From positions 434,001-498,000 of the forward strand of contig NZ_JAJAPW010000002.1 in the NCBI RefSeq assembly GCF_020523925.1: DNA of 64,000 nucleotides, read 5' to 3'. The notes under the pieces are model-generated. The model worked only from the letters and a program-made list of their open reading frames with translations. It was not told the DNA's origin and did not search any database. Within the stretch, counting starts at the first letter, position 1. Each line of letters opens with the position of its first letter. The translations under genes were made by a program, and so were the position numbers. The DNA comes from Neotamlana laminarinivorans (GTDB lineage: Bacteria > Bacteroidota > Bacteroidia > Flavobacteriales > Flavobacteriaceae). This document shows, in pieces, positions 18,594-26,579 of the stretch.

Positions 18594-19909
18594 TTTGTTT
18601 TGTTTAAATACGACGAAAACTGCTTCAATTTACCACTTTTCTGTCGGTTTAAATTATTTTGTTTTTCGTAAATAATGTGCAATCCGCTTTCAAGGTAATG
18701 CTCAATTTCACGGTTTATGGTTTGTTTTTGGTTTTCGGAAAGGTATTCAGCACCCACATAAATAATTTTAAAAGTATCGGGTTTTAACTGTTCAATTACA
18801 AATTCTTTAACCTTTCCATCGTTTTCAATAATGCTTTTGGTAATGTAATAAAAGGTTAATCCAGCTGCTCTTTTTCCGCTAGGCAAAATTACAATATCGT
18901 TTGTTCTTCCGGTAAGTTTTTCTAAAATAGGTGTTTTTATGGTGCTTTTTTTACTTAATATACCAATATCACCAAGGTCGTAGCGAATAAATGGCTGCGC
19001 TTTGTTGTAAAGCGAGGTAATTACAACACGACCTTCTTTGCCATTTGGCAATACATTGTTTTGTTCATCAAGAATTTCAATAAATAAAGTTTCGCTATTA
19101 AGTTGCCAGTTGCCGTTTGGGTTTTGAAAAGCCATTAAATCGAGTTCGGAAGCACCATATTCGTTCACCACAGGAATTCCTAATTGGGTTTCTAGTAGTT
19201 TTTTGTCGGTTTCAAAAAGCATTTCAGACGTCACTACACATACATTCAAACTCGGGCAAACCGATTTTAAAACAATGTTTTTTTTCTCTAAATATTTAGC
19301 AAACTGCACAATGACACTGGTGTAACCATTAATGTAATGGAATGTTGTGGTTTTGAATTTTTGTAAAGTAGCAGCAAAAGCTTCATCGCTTAAATTAAAA
19401 ACAGAAAACCGATAACGATGACTCAAAAAATCTTTAAAACGCTCTTTGTAATAACCTATTTTATTTAACGGAATACCGTAAAAACGCGCTTGTTTAGAGC
19501 TATTAAAATTAATGTTATACCAGCCAAATCGGTTTTGAATAACAGCCCAAGTTAAGGCATGACAAAATTTATCTTTAGCAAAAATAAATGGATGTCCAGA
19601 AGAACCTGACGTTTTGTTAACGTAAACATTTTTGGTTGTAAACCCTTTGCTTAAACGTTGTTCTAGCGGTTGTTGTAAATCGGCTTTCGTCATTACAGGA
19701 ACGCTGTTCCAATTGTTTAAATCGATGTTTTTTCCGAAGGATTTGTAAAACGGATTATGATTTAAGTGATACGTTATAATGTCACGTTTTTTCTCTTCCG
19801 CGAAAGCGATAAAATCTACTTCATTTTTATTTTGAATGTCTTTTAAAACACGTTTAGCTTTCGCAATAGGAAAGCCATTTAGTTTTAAAGAAAAATCGAA
19901 TACATTCAA
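18590..19909 (-). CDS. CapK/phenylacetate-CoA ligase-like AMP-binding protein
   Basis: Member of the adenylate-forming superfamily of the CapK type found in capsule loci. It carries the nucleotide loop KTSGSSGHP (about residue 105) and YGASELD plus RYDLGDIG later in the chain. About 440 residues. Family members activate a carboxylate; the substrate in capsule loci is unknown. No ATG fits the N-terminus. TTG codons exist at 19918 and 19909; the first lies inside a TAATTTTG -7 box, so I favour 19909 (reading MNVFDFSLKLNGF). First gene of the minus-strand operon with wecB (4-nt overlap). Confidence 0.8.
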   Translation of the reverse strand: MNVFDFSLKLNGFPIAKAKRVLKDIQNKNEVDFIAFAEEKKRDIITYHLNHNPFYKSFGKNIDLNNWNSVPVMTKADLQQPLEQRLSKGFTTKNVYVNKTSGSSGHPFIFAKDKFCHALTWAVIQNRFGWYNINFNSSKQARFYGIPLNKIGYYKERFKDFLSHRYRFSVFNLSDEAFAATLQKFKTTTFHYINGYTSVIVQFAKYLEKKNIVLKSVCPSLNVCVVTSEMLFETDKKLLETQLGIPVVNEYGASELDLMAFQNPNGNWQLNSETLFIEILDEQNNVLPNGKEGRVVITSLYNKAQPFIRYDLGDIGILSKKSTIKTPILEKLTGRTNDIVILPSGKRAAGLTFYYITKSIIENDGKVKEFVIEQLKPDTFKIIYVGAEYLSENQKQTINREIEHYLESGLHIIYEKQNNLNRQKSGKLKQFSSYLNKTK

Positions 19910-19915
19910 CGTAAG

Positions 19916-19923
19916 CAAAATTA
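19916..19923 (-). promoter_or_regulatory. Possible -7 box of the capK-like/wecB operon
   Basis: TAATTTTG on the minus strand matches the Bacteroidota TAnnTTTG -7 consensus. The predicted start codon TTG at 19909 is only about 7 nt past its last base, giving an almost leaderless message. No clear -33 TTG at proper spacing was seen. Confidence 0.4.
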
Positions 19924-19969
19924 TTAGGTAAAGTAACTAAAAATAATTCGTGTATTTAAAGCATTAGTT

Positions 19970-19977
19970 TATTTTTG
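19970..19977 (+). promoter_or_regulatory. -7 box of purD
   Basis: TATTTTTG matches TAnnTTTG, 17 nt before the purD ATG. A weak -33 element (TTCG at 19947-19950) sits 19 nt upstream. It also shows that in-frame codons before 19995 are promoter or leader, not coding. Confidence 0.5.
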
Positions 19978-19994
19978 TGCAAACAACAAAACTC

Positions 19995-21269
19995 ATGAAC
20001 ATTTTAATTCTTGGCTCTGGAGGAAGAGAGCACACATTTGCTTGGAAAATAGCGCAAAGCGATAAATGCAATAATTTATTTGTAGCACCAGGAAACTCGG
20101 GAACTGCCGAAGTTGCAACCAATGTAAATATTAGCGAAACCGACTTCGATGCGATTAAAGAATTAGTGTTAAAAGAAGCCATTAGTTTGGTTGTTGTTGG
20201 TCCGGAAGCGCCGCTTGTAAAAGGTGTTCACGATTATTTTTTAAACGATGATGCGTTAAAAAATGTATCGGTAATTGGGCCACAAAAAGTTGCTGCCGAA
20301 CTTGAAGGTAGTAAAGAGTTTGCCAAAGAGTTTATGGACAGACACAATATACCAACGGCTGCTTACCAAAGTTTTACAAAAGATAATGTTGAAGCTGGTT
20401 ATACGTTTTTAGAAAGTTTAAAACCACCTTACGTTTTAAAAGCCGATGGATTGGCTGCTGGTAAAGGTGTGGTGATTTTAAATGATTTAGATGAAGCTAA
20501 AGCTGAATTAAAAAGCATGTTAGTTGATGCTAAATTTGGCGATGCGAGTACAAAAGTGGTTATTGAAGAGTTTTTAGATGGTATTGAGCTTAGTTGTTTT
20601 GTGCTCACCGACGGTAAAAACTACAAAATTTTACCAACAGCCAAAGATTATAAACGTATTGGCGAAGGCGATACAGGTTTAAATACGGGTGGTATGGGAG
20701 CTGTTTCTCCAGTGCCGTTTGCTACTCCGGAATTTTTAAATAAAATTGAAGAACGTGTTGTTAAACCAACCATTAATGGTTTTGCAAAAGATAAATTGCC
20801 TTATGTTGGCTTTGTGTTTATTGGCTTAATTAAAGTTGAAAACGACGACCCTAAGGTTATTGAATATAACGTGCGCATGGGCGACCCAGAAACCGAGGTG
20901 GTGTTCCCAAGACTTAAAAACGATTTAGTTGAAGTGTTAGATGCTATGGCAAACCAAACATTAGACAAAATTAATATTGAAATTGATGAGCGTGCTGCTA
21001 CAACTATTATGGTTGTTTCGGGTGGTTACCCTGAAGCTTACGAAAAAGGAAAAGAAATTACAGGTATAGAAAACATAACAGAATCTATTCCGTTTCATGC
21101 AGGTGCGCAGTTAAAAGATGGTAAAATTGTAACCTCTGGCGGACGTGTAATTTCTATAACGTCGTACGGAGAAACGTACCAAGAGGCCATAAAAAAATCT
21201 TACCAAAGTATAGAAAAACTACATTTTGATAAGATGAATTATCGTAAAGATATTGGATTCGATTTATAA
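19995..21269 (+). CDS. purD: Phosphoribosylamine--glycine ligase (GARS)
   Basis: Second step of purine synthesis: joins glycine to 5-phosphoribosylamine with ATP. The N-terminus MNILILGSGGREHTFAWKI is the typical PurD start, hence the ATG at 19995. An ATP-grasp domain follows with VLKADGLAAGKGVVI (about 145) and the metal-site NVRMGDPETEV (about 290). 424 residues, full length. Standalone here, not in a pur operon; its 3' end overlaps the facing small membrane-protein gene by 6 nt. Confidence 0.95.
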   Translation: MNILILGSGGREHTFAWKIAQSDKCNNLFVAPGNSGTAEVATNVNISETDFDAIKELVLKEAISLVVVGPEAPLVKGVHDYFLNDDALKNVSVIGPQKVAAELEGSKEFAKEFMDRHNIPTAAYQSFTKDNVEAGYTFLESLKPPYVLKADGLAAGKGVVILNDLDEAKAELKSMLVDAKFGDASTKVVIEEFLDGIELSCFVLTDGKNYKILPTAKDYKRIGEGDTGLNTGGMGAVSPVPFATPEFLNKIEERVVKPTINGFAKDKLPYVGFVFIGLIKVENDDPKVIEYNVRMGDPETEVVFPRLKNDLVEVLDAMANQTLDKINIEIDERAATTIMVVSGGYPEAYEKGKEITGIENITESIPFHAGAQLKDGKIVTSGGRVISITSYGETYQEAIKKSYQSIEKLHFDKMNYRKDIGFDL

Positions 21270-21491
21270 AAACGAGTGCGAAGAAACGCTTTTGTCTTCT
21301 TCGTTATTGTTGTTAAATATCTGTAATTGTTTTAACCAGTAAACTACCGCTGCCATACAAATTAAAATAAAAATCCAAGAAATAGTATTGGCTGCCCACC
21401 AGTTTTCTAATTCTAATTCTTTAAGAGCATCCATTGGTGATAAAAGAACATTTACAAATAAATCTTGTATAGCGTAGAAAAAATCTTTCAT
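21264..21491 (-). CDS. Small single-pass membrane protein (DUF6341-like), unknown function
   Basis: 75 residues starting MKDFFYAIQDLFVNVLLSPMD. There is one strong hydrophobic segment in the middle (ISWIFILICMAAVVYWL) and a charged Asn/Glu-rich tail ending HSFL. The start at 21491 is preferred; an in-frame Met 17 codons further up begins an atypical sequence. It lies between purD and a larger membrane-protein gene, an order I recall from other Flavobacteriaceae (recollection, not a search). Function unknown. Confidence 0.65.
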   Translation of the reverse strand: MKDFFYAIQDLFVNVLLSPMDALKELELENWWAANTISWIFILICMAAVVYWLKQLQIFNNNNEEDKSVSSHSFL

Positions 21492-21539
21492 AGTGTAATT
21501 TGTGTTTTCTAACTCGTAATTGTTAGTATATTTACAAAG

Positions 21540-21547
21540 CAAAAATA
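21540..21547 (-). promoter_or_regulatory. Possible -7 box for the small membrane-protein gene at 21264-21491
   Basis: TATTTTTG on the minus strand, 49 nt before the start codon at 21491. It sits in the short divergent gap with the gene at 21560. Confidence 0.35.
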
Positions 21548-21559
21548 CAAAAACAGTTA

Positions 21560-22483
21560 ATGATTACAAGTTTTTTTAAAAAATCTAAATCAATAAATTT
21601 TATTATTGTTTTTTTAATTTCTCTTTTGGCAATTGTAATAGGAAAATTGTTAAGAGTAGAAGAGGGCTTTAGTTTCGGTTTATTAGGAAAATTGTTGGGA
21701 ACCGTATTAATAGTTTTTGCTTCAATATTATTGCTTAATTTTATTGTAAATAAGAATAATTTATCTCAAAATGATAGCTTGTCAATATTCTTGTTTAGCT
21801 TGTTTTTGCTGTTGTTTACACAAAGTACAATATATTTTAATATATTAATTTCAAACTTTTTTGTTTTGTTGGCTTTAAGAAGATTAATGAGCCTCAGAAC
21901 TAGAAAGAATATTAAAGAAAAACTTTTTGATGCTGCCTTTTGGATTGCAGTGGCTTCTTTGTTTTATTTCTGGTCAATTTTATTTTTTGCTCTTGTAATT
22001 TTATCTCTTGTTTTATTTTCAGATGGAAACTTAAGGCATTGGATTGTTCCTTTTTTAGGTGTTTTAGCTGTTTTTGTTTTATCTACAGCTACATCAATAA
22101 TTATTTATAACACTTACTTTGGTTTTATAACAGAAACTTACAATATAAGTTTAGATTTTAGTGTTTATAATTCTGTTAGTTATTTAATAGCTATAACACT
22201 ACTGTTTTCATTTGGTGCTTGGTCTTCCTTTTTTTATTTAAATAATATAAAGAAGAAGAAAAAAGCCTTTCGAGCGTCATTCACCACAATTATTTTTGCA
22301 GTAATAATAGCATTTTTAATAATCTTGATTGTACCAAATAAAAACGGAAGTGAATTTTTGTTTCTATTTGCGCCATTAGCTATTGTTATAACAAACTATT
22401 TAGAGATTATAAAGGAAAAATGGTTTAAAGAGCTGTTTTTGGGTATTTTAATTGTTGTGCCTTTTGTAGTATTAATGCTGTAG
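21560..22483 (+). CDS. Polytopic membrane protein (DUF6427-like), unknown function
   Basis: 307 residues and about eight to nine hydrophobic helices, with no catalytic motif I can recognise. It begins MITSFFKKSKSINFIIVF and has a basic KKKKK loop near residue 235. It is divergent from the small membrane-protein gene and its 3' end overlaps the facing upp gene by 12 nt. The family label is from memory of similar flavobacterial proteins between this small gene and upp. No function is assigned. Confidence 0.65.
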   Translation: MITSFFKKSKSINFIIVFLISLLAIVIGKLLRVEEGFSFGLLGKLLGTVLIVFASILLLNFIVNKNNLSQNDSLSIFLFSLFLLLFTQSTIYFNILISNFFVLLALRRLMSLRTRKNIKEKLFDAAFWIAVASLFYFWSILFFALVILSLVLFSDGNLRHWIVPFLGVLAVFVLSTATSIIIYNTYFGFITETYNISLDFSVYNSVSYLIAITLLFSFGAWSSFFYLNNIKKKKKAFRASFTTIIFAVIIAFLIILIVPNKNGSEFLFLFAPLAIVITNYLEIIKEKWFKELFLGILIVVPFVVLML

Positions 22484-23131
22484 TTTTTCGCCAAAAGCTA
22501 AATCGCCAGCATCACCTAACCCTGGTATAATATAGCCCTTATCATTAAGGTTTTTGTCTACGGCTGCAATCCATAAATGTGTATTGTCATCAAAATTTTT
22601 GTTTACAAAATCAACACCTTCTTGTGCGCCAATAACACTTATTAAATGTACCTCTTTAGGTGTTCCAAATGGTTTTAATGCCTCAAAAGTAGCTAGCATT
22701 GATTGTCCGGTGGCAAGCATAGGATCGGCTAGAATAAGAGTTTTTCCTTCTAAGCTTGGGCAAGCTAAGTATTCTACAACAATTTCAAAAGTTTCAGGGT
22801 TTTGTTTATGATGACGATAAGCAGAAATAAAAGCGTTTTCAGCATTATCAAAATAATTTAACAAACCATTATGTAGAGGTACACCAGCGCGTAAAATAGA
22901 ACACAAAACAACATCGGTTTCTGGTAAAAAAGTGTTGTTTATTCCTAATGGGGTTTCAACCGAAATGGGTTTAAAACTTAGGGTTTTGCTCATTTCATAA
23001 CATAAAATTTCACCAATACGCTCTATATTTCGTCTAAACCGCATGCTGTCTTTTTGAATGTTTTTATCACGAATTTCTGCAATAAATTGATTTAAAATAG
23101 AGTTTTCTGTTGAAATGTTATGAATATGCAT
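22472..23131 (-). CDS. upp: Uracil phosphoribosyltransferase
   Basis: Salvages uracil to UMP using PRPP. The 13-residue PRPP-binding motif LILADPMLATGQS (about residues 131-143) and the uracil-site GYIIPGLGDAGDLAFG near the C-terminus identify it. 219 residues. Start ATG at 23131 opens MHIHNISTENSILNQF. Convergent overlap of 12 nt with the membrane-protein gene. Confidence 0.94.
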   Translation of the reverse strand: MHIHNISTENSILNQFIAEIRDKNIQKDSMRFRRNIERIGEILCYEMSKTLSFKPISVETPLGINNTFLPETDVVLCSILRAGVPLHNGLLNYFDNAENAFISAYRHHKQNPETFEIVVEYLACPSLEGKTLILADPMLATGQSMLATFEALKPFGTPKEVHLISVIGAQEGVDFVNKNFDDNTHLWIAAVDKNLNDKGYIIPGLGDAGDLAFGEKLQH

Positions 23132-23235
23132 TTTAAGTAAGTTGTTTTAAAGGTAAAGTTAAGTATAATTTAAAATAAAAATAACTGATTTGAAACTTGT
23201 AATTGTATAAATAGTGCCATATTATTTAAATTACG

Positions 23236-23243
23236 TAGTTTTG
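23236..23243 (+). promoter_or_regulatory. -7 box before the DUF4254 gene
   Basis: TAGTTTTG matches TAnnTTTG and ends 20 nt before the ATG at 23263. No convincing -33 element at normal spacing. Confidence 0.45.
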
Positions 23244-23262
23244 CACATTAAATTTTTTGAAC

Positions 23263-23868
23263 ATGTTTACAGATAAAGCCAACAAAATATTTCAAGACGT
23301 AATTGAAAAATACCATATTGTTAATACCGTAGATCAACCTTTTGAAAACCCTTACGATAAAAGCAATTTAATCGAGCATTTATTATACAGAAAATGTTGG
23401 ATTGATACCGTGCAGTGGCATTACGAAGATATTATTCGCGATCCGCAAATAGATCCTGTTGCTGCCTTAACATTGAAGCGCCAAATTGATGCATCGAATC
23501 AAGATAGAACCGATATGGTTGAGTATATTGATAGCTATTTTCTTGAGAAATATAAAAATGTTTCTCCTAAAGAAAACGCTACAATAAATACCGAAAGTCC
23601 GGCGTGGGGTGTTGATAGGTTATCTATTTTGGCCTTAAAAATATATCATATGAACGAGGAGGCTACGCGCGAAGATGCCACAGATGCACATCGCGAAGCA
23701 TGCCAAAAGAAACTTGATATTTTATTAGAGCAGCGTGTAGATTTATCTACAGCAATCGATACGCTTTTAACCGATATTGAAAACGGAGATAAGTACATGA
23801 AAGTTTACAAACAAATGAAAATGTACAACGACGATGAGTTAAACCCAGTGTTACGCTCTCAGAAGTAA
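23263..23868 (+). CDS. DUF4254 family protein
   Basis: 201-residue, mostly helical soluble protein, MFTDKANKIFQDVIEKYH at the start, with Trp-rich patches (CWIDTVQWHYEDIIRDP). It matches my memory of the DUF4254 family, commonly next to LPS heptosyltransferase-like genes in Bacteroidota, as here with a GT9 gene 96 nt downstream. Start ATG 23263 chosen over a TTG two codons upstream. A role in lipopolysaccharide synthesis is only suggested by the neighbour. Confidence 0.72.
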   Translation: MFTDKANKIFQDVIEKYHIVNTVDQPFENPYDKSNLIEHLLYRKCWIDTVQWHYEDIIRDPQIDPVAALTLKRQIDASNQDRTDMVEYIDSYFLEKYKNVSPKENATINTESPAWGVDRLSILALKIYHMNEEATREDATDAHREACQKKLDILLEQRVDLSTAIDTLLTDIENGDKYMKVYKQMKMYNDDELNPVLRSQK

Positions 23869-23887
23869 AATATTCGGTTTCCTAAAA

Positions 23888-23940
23888 TGTTATACTGAGC
23901 CTTTCGACTGCGCTCAAGACAAGCGCGGTCGAAGCGTCGA
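23888..23940. repeat. Intergenic REP-like palindrome
   Basis: Between the DUF4254 and GT9 genes. After TGTTATACTGA (23889-23899) comes an imperfect hairpin: left arm 23901-23914 (CTTTCGACTGCGCT) and right arm 23922-23934 (AGCGCGGTCGAAG). It is much richer in GC than its surroundings and resembles repeats scattered in flavobacterial intergenic regions. A related TGTTATACTGA occurs after atpG at 40227. Confidence 0.55.
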
Positions 23941-23964
23941 TTCAAGATCTCAATTTAAATCTTA

Positions 23965-24981
23965 ATGTCTAACTCAAAACACATACTCGTTATTCGCTTA
24001 TCTGCAATGGGAGATGTAGCTATGACGGTGCCTGTGTTGCGAGCATTAACAAAACAATATCCCGAGCTTAAAATTACCGTTTTAACTCGGGCTTTTTTTG
24101 CGCCTTTCTTTAGAGATTTACAAAATGTTGAGGTACTTGCAGCCGACGTAAAAGGAAAGCACAAAGGTGTTTTAGGGCTTTATAAACTCTCTCAAGAAAT
24201 AAAAACTTTAGGTGTTGATGCTGTGGCCGATTTACATAATGTATTACGGAGCAAAATTTTAAAGTTTTTTTTATCTGGAAAACCTTTTTACCAAATAGAT
24301 AAAGGGAGAAACGAAAAAAAAGCTTTGATATCGGGTGTTTTTTTTAAGCCATTAAAAACCACACACCGGCGTTATGCCGATGTTTTTAAAAGTTTAGGGT
24401 TTCCTATAGATTTAAGCAATCCATCTTTTCCTAAAAATGCCATTTTAAATAATAAATGTGAAGCGCTTTTAGGTGATTTAAAAAGTAAACGTATTGGTAT
24501 TGCACCTTTTGCTGCACATGAAGGCAAAATGTATCCTTTTAGATTAATGAAGGAAGTTATTGAAACTTTAGCTAAACAGCATAAAATCTATTTATTTGGT
24601 GGCGGCAAGCAAGAAATAGAGGTGCTAAATAACATTTCTGAAGCTCATGAAAATGTACAAAACCTTGCGGGCAAACTAAGCTTAAACGAAGAGCTTGATG
24701 TAATTTCGAATCTGGACGTTATGCTTTCTATGGATTCTGGAAATGCACACATTGCAGCCATGTTAGGCGTAAAAGTGATAACTATTTGGGGAGTAACACA
24801 TCCGTTTGCTGGGTTTGCACCATTTAATCAGCCAGAAGATTATGCTTTGGTAGCAGACAGAGCTAAATACCCGTTAATACCAACTTCAATTTACGGCAAT
24901 AAACATCCTGAAGATTATAAAAATGCAGCAGGAAGTGTTTCTCCAAAGACAATCGTTGAAAAACTAGAGTCCGTTCTTTAA
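23965..24981 (+). CDS. Glycosyltransferase family 9 (heptosyltransferase-like)
   Basis: 338 residues, GT-B fold. N-terminal VIRLSAMGDVAMTVPVLRAL and C-terminal LSMDSGNAHIAAMLGVKVITIWG are the signatures of the ADP-heptose:LPS heptosyltransferase family. It probably adds a core sugar to lipid A-core at the inner membrane's cytoplasmic face. Flavobacterial cores may use sugars other than heptose, so the donor is uncertain. Likely co-transcribed with the DUF4254 gene despite the intervening repeat. Confidence 0.85.
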   Translation: MSNSKHILVIRLSAMGDVAMTVPVLRALTKQYPELKITVLTRAFFAPFFRDLQNVEVLAADVKGKHKGVLGLYKLSQEIKTLGVDAVADLHNVLRSKILKFFLSGKPFYQIDKGRNEKKALISGVFFKPLKTTHRRYADVFKSLGFPIDLSNPSFPKNAILNNKCEALLGDLKSKRIGIAPFAAHEGKMYPFRLMKEVIETLAKQHKIYLFGGGKQEIEVLNNISEAHENVQNLAGKLSLNEELDVISNLDVMLSMDSGNAHIAAMLGVKVITIWGVTHPFAGFAPFNQPEDYALVADRAKYPLIPTSIYGNKHPEDYKNAAGSVSPKTIVEKLESVL

Positions 24982-25005
24982 TTCAGATTAAAGCGGACGT
25001 TTTTC
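24969..25005 (+). terminator. Intrinsic terminator overlapping the GT9 stop codon
   Basis: Stem GTCCG + CTTTAAT (24969-24973, 24976-24982) pairs with ATTAAAG + CGGAC (24987-24998), loop of 4 nt, with GTTTTTC after it. The TAA stop (24979-24981) lies within the left arm, so the ribosome would cover it until release. Confidence 0.6.
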
Positions 25006-25069
25006 AAAAGTGTCCATATTTTATTTTTTAAGTTTTTCGCTTCCGCGGAAACAAATAAGTGTTTAATAA

Positions 25070-26125
25070 TTAAACATCATCAAAATCAACCGTAATAGTT
25101 GCACTAGTTGGATGAGCTTGACAAGTTAAAATTAAACCTTCAGCAACTTCGTTTTCGGTTAAAATATTATTTTGTCTCATGGTAGCTTCACCTTCGGTAA
25201 CACGAGCTAAACAACTGCTACAAATACCACCTTGGCAGGAGTAAGGAGCATCTAAATCTTCGTCAAGAGCTGCTTCAAGAATGGTTTGTTTCGCATCCAT
25301 TTCAAAAGTAGTAGATTCGTCATCAACAGTTACAGTAATTTTAGATTTTCCTTGGGTAACTGGCGCAGCAGCTTCAGTTTCAATTTTTGATGCTTTAAAT
25401 AATTCAAAATGTATTAAATCTTCAGAAACACCATGTTCGGTTAAAACATCTTTTACCGTGTGTATCATACCTTCTGGCCCACAAATGTAATAGGCATTAG
25501 GTTCAATATGCTTGTATTTGTTTTTAACAACGTAGTTTATGGTACTTTTTTCAATACGACCAAAAACAGCATCGGTTTCGTCTTGCTGGCTAAACACAAA
25601 TTGAATAGAAAAGCGTTCGCTATATTGGTTTTGCAACTCTAATAGTTCATTTAAAAACATAGTGTCGCTAGTAGTTTTATTACCGTAAACCAAAACAATT
25701 TTACTGTTATCTTCTTCGGTTAAAGCACATTTTATAATTCCTAGAATAGGAGTAATACCACTACCTGCAGCAAATAAAGCCATGTTTTTGGTTTTATTGT
25801 CTTTGGGCTCGAAAGTAAAGCGGCCGTTTGGCGTGCCAACCTCTAAAGTATCTCCAGCCTGAAGTGTATTGTTTGCAAAAACCGAAAATGTACCGTTTTC
25901 AACTTCTTTTACAGCCACGGTAAGATTTCCGCTAGTTGGTGCATCACAAAGCGAATAATCTCTTCTAACTTCTTCACCATTTATGTTGGTTTTTAAAGTA
26001 ATGTATTGTCCGGCTTTGTAGCTAAAAGTATCTTTTAAATTATCTGGTAAATTAAAAGTGATGCTTACAGATTTATCGGTTAATCTATATATAGTTTGTA
26101 TTGAAAGGTTATGAAATGATGACAT
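25070..26125 (-). CDS. PaaE-like ferredoxin/NAD(P)H flavin reductase with C-terminal 2Fe-2S domain
   Basis: Three-domain electron-transfer protein: FAD domain with RDYS at 55-58, NAD(P) domain with GSGITP at 121-126, and a plant-type ferredoxin domain with Cys297, 302, 305 and 335 (C-x4-C-x2-C-x29-C). It resembles the reductase subunit of phenylacetyl-CoA epoxidase. No paaABCD genes are in the window, so its oxygenase or desaturase partner is unknown. 351 residues, cytosolic. Divergent from the padR gene. Confidence 0.87.
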   Translation of the reverse strand: MSSFHNLSIQTIYRLTDKSVSITFNLPDNLKDTFSYKAGQYITLKTNINGEEVRRDYSLCDAPTSGNLTVAVKEVENGTFSVFANNTLQAGDTLEVGTPNGRFTFEPKDNKTKNMALFAAGSGITPILGIIKCALTEEDNSKIVLVYGNKTTSDTMFLNELLELQNQYSERFSIQFVFSQQDETDAVFGRIEKSTINYVVKNKYKHIEPNAYYICGPEGMIHTVKDVLTEHGVSEDLIHFELFKASKIETEAAAPVTQGKSKITVTVDDESTTFEMDAKQTILEAALDEDLDAPYSCQGGICSSCLARVTEGEATMRQNNILTENEVAEGLILTCQAHPTSATITVDFDDV

Positions 26126-26141
26126 ACTGAATAGTTTTTTA

Positions 26142-26149
26142 CAAAAATA
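26142..26149 (-). promoter_or_regulatory. Possible -7 box of the PaaE-like reductase gene
   Basis: TATTTTTG on the minus strand, ending 17 nt before the ATG at 26125. No clear -33 partner. Confidence 0.4.
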
Positions 26150-26192
26150 AGGAAGCCTAAAGAGTTAAAAGGAATTTTATAAAAAAAATAAT

Positions 26193-26209
26193 ACCTAAGT
26201 TTCTTAGGT
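26193..26209. promoter_or_regulatory. Perfect 7-bp palindrome, probable PadR operator
   Basis: ACCTAAG-TTT-CTTAGGT. It ends 14 nt before the -7 box of the padR gene, so it covers the -33 region, where a bound repressor would block transcription. The adjacent gene encodes a PadR-type regulator, whose family commonly autoregulates. The match of site to protein is inferred. Confidence 0.55.
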
Positions 26210-26223
26210 GTTGTGTTTTTGTT

Positions 26224-26231
26224 TACATTTG
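26224..26231 (+). promoter_or_regulatory. -7 box of the padR/ABC transporter operon
   Basis: TACATTTG matches TAnnTTTG exactly. The ATG (26236) begins only 4 nt after it, so the message would be leaderless or nearly so. Confidence 0.5.
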
Positions 26232-26235
26232 ACTT

Positions 26236-26565
26236 ATGAGCAACTCAAAATTATATAAAGGTAGCTTAACCACTATAATTTTAAAACTTTTAAATGAAGA
26301 GGGTAAAATGTATGGTTATGAAATTACCCAAAAGGTAAAACAGCTAACCCAAGGAGAATTAAAAATTACTGAAGGAGCGCTTTACCCATCTTTGCATAAA
26401 ATGGAAGCAGATGGGTTGTTGGAAGTTGAAGTGGTTAAGGTTGAAAACCGATTACGCAAGTATTATAAATTAACCGAAAACGGTACAAAAGAAACGGTAA
26501 ACAAACTTGAAGAGTTACAGACTTATATTAAAACCATGCAAACTTTAATGGGTAAACTGGCTTAA
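26236..26565 (+). CDS. PadR family transcriptional regulator
   Basis: 109-residue winged-helix repressor: KGSLTTIILKLLNEEGKMYGYEITQKV (helix-turn-helix entry) and LKITEGALYPSLHKMEADGLLEVE (recognition helix and wing) are classic PadR. The short C-terminal helix is for dimerisation. It heads a run of same-strand genes (14, 59, 9 and 12 nt gaps) that ends with an ABC permease and ATPase. That fits the common role of PadR proteins in controlling efflux systems. A perfect palindrome sits in its own promoter. Confidence 0.88.
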   Translation: MSNSKLYKGSLTTIILKLLNEEGKMYGYEITQKVKQLTQGELKITEGALYPSLHKMEADGLLEVEVVKVENRLRKYYKLTENGTKETVNKLEELQTYIKTMQTLMGKLA

Positions 26566-26579
26566 ATTAATTTTATTAA

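Noticed and set aside
25028-25044. CGCTTCCGCGG palindrome, with a similar CTTCCGCGAAAGCG inside the capK-like gene at about 19794
   Set aside because: It may be an over-represented flavobacterial word, but two loose copies here do not support a function.
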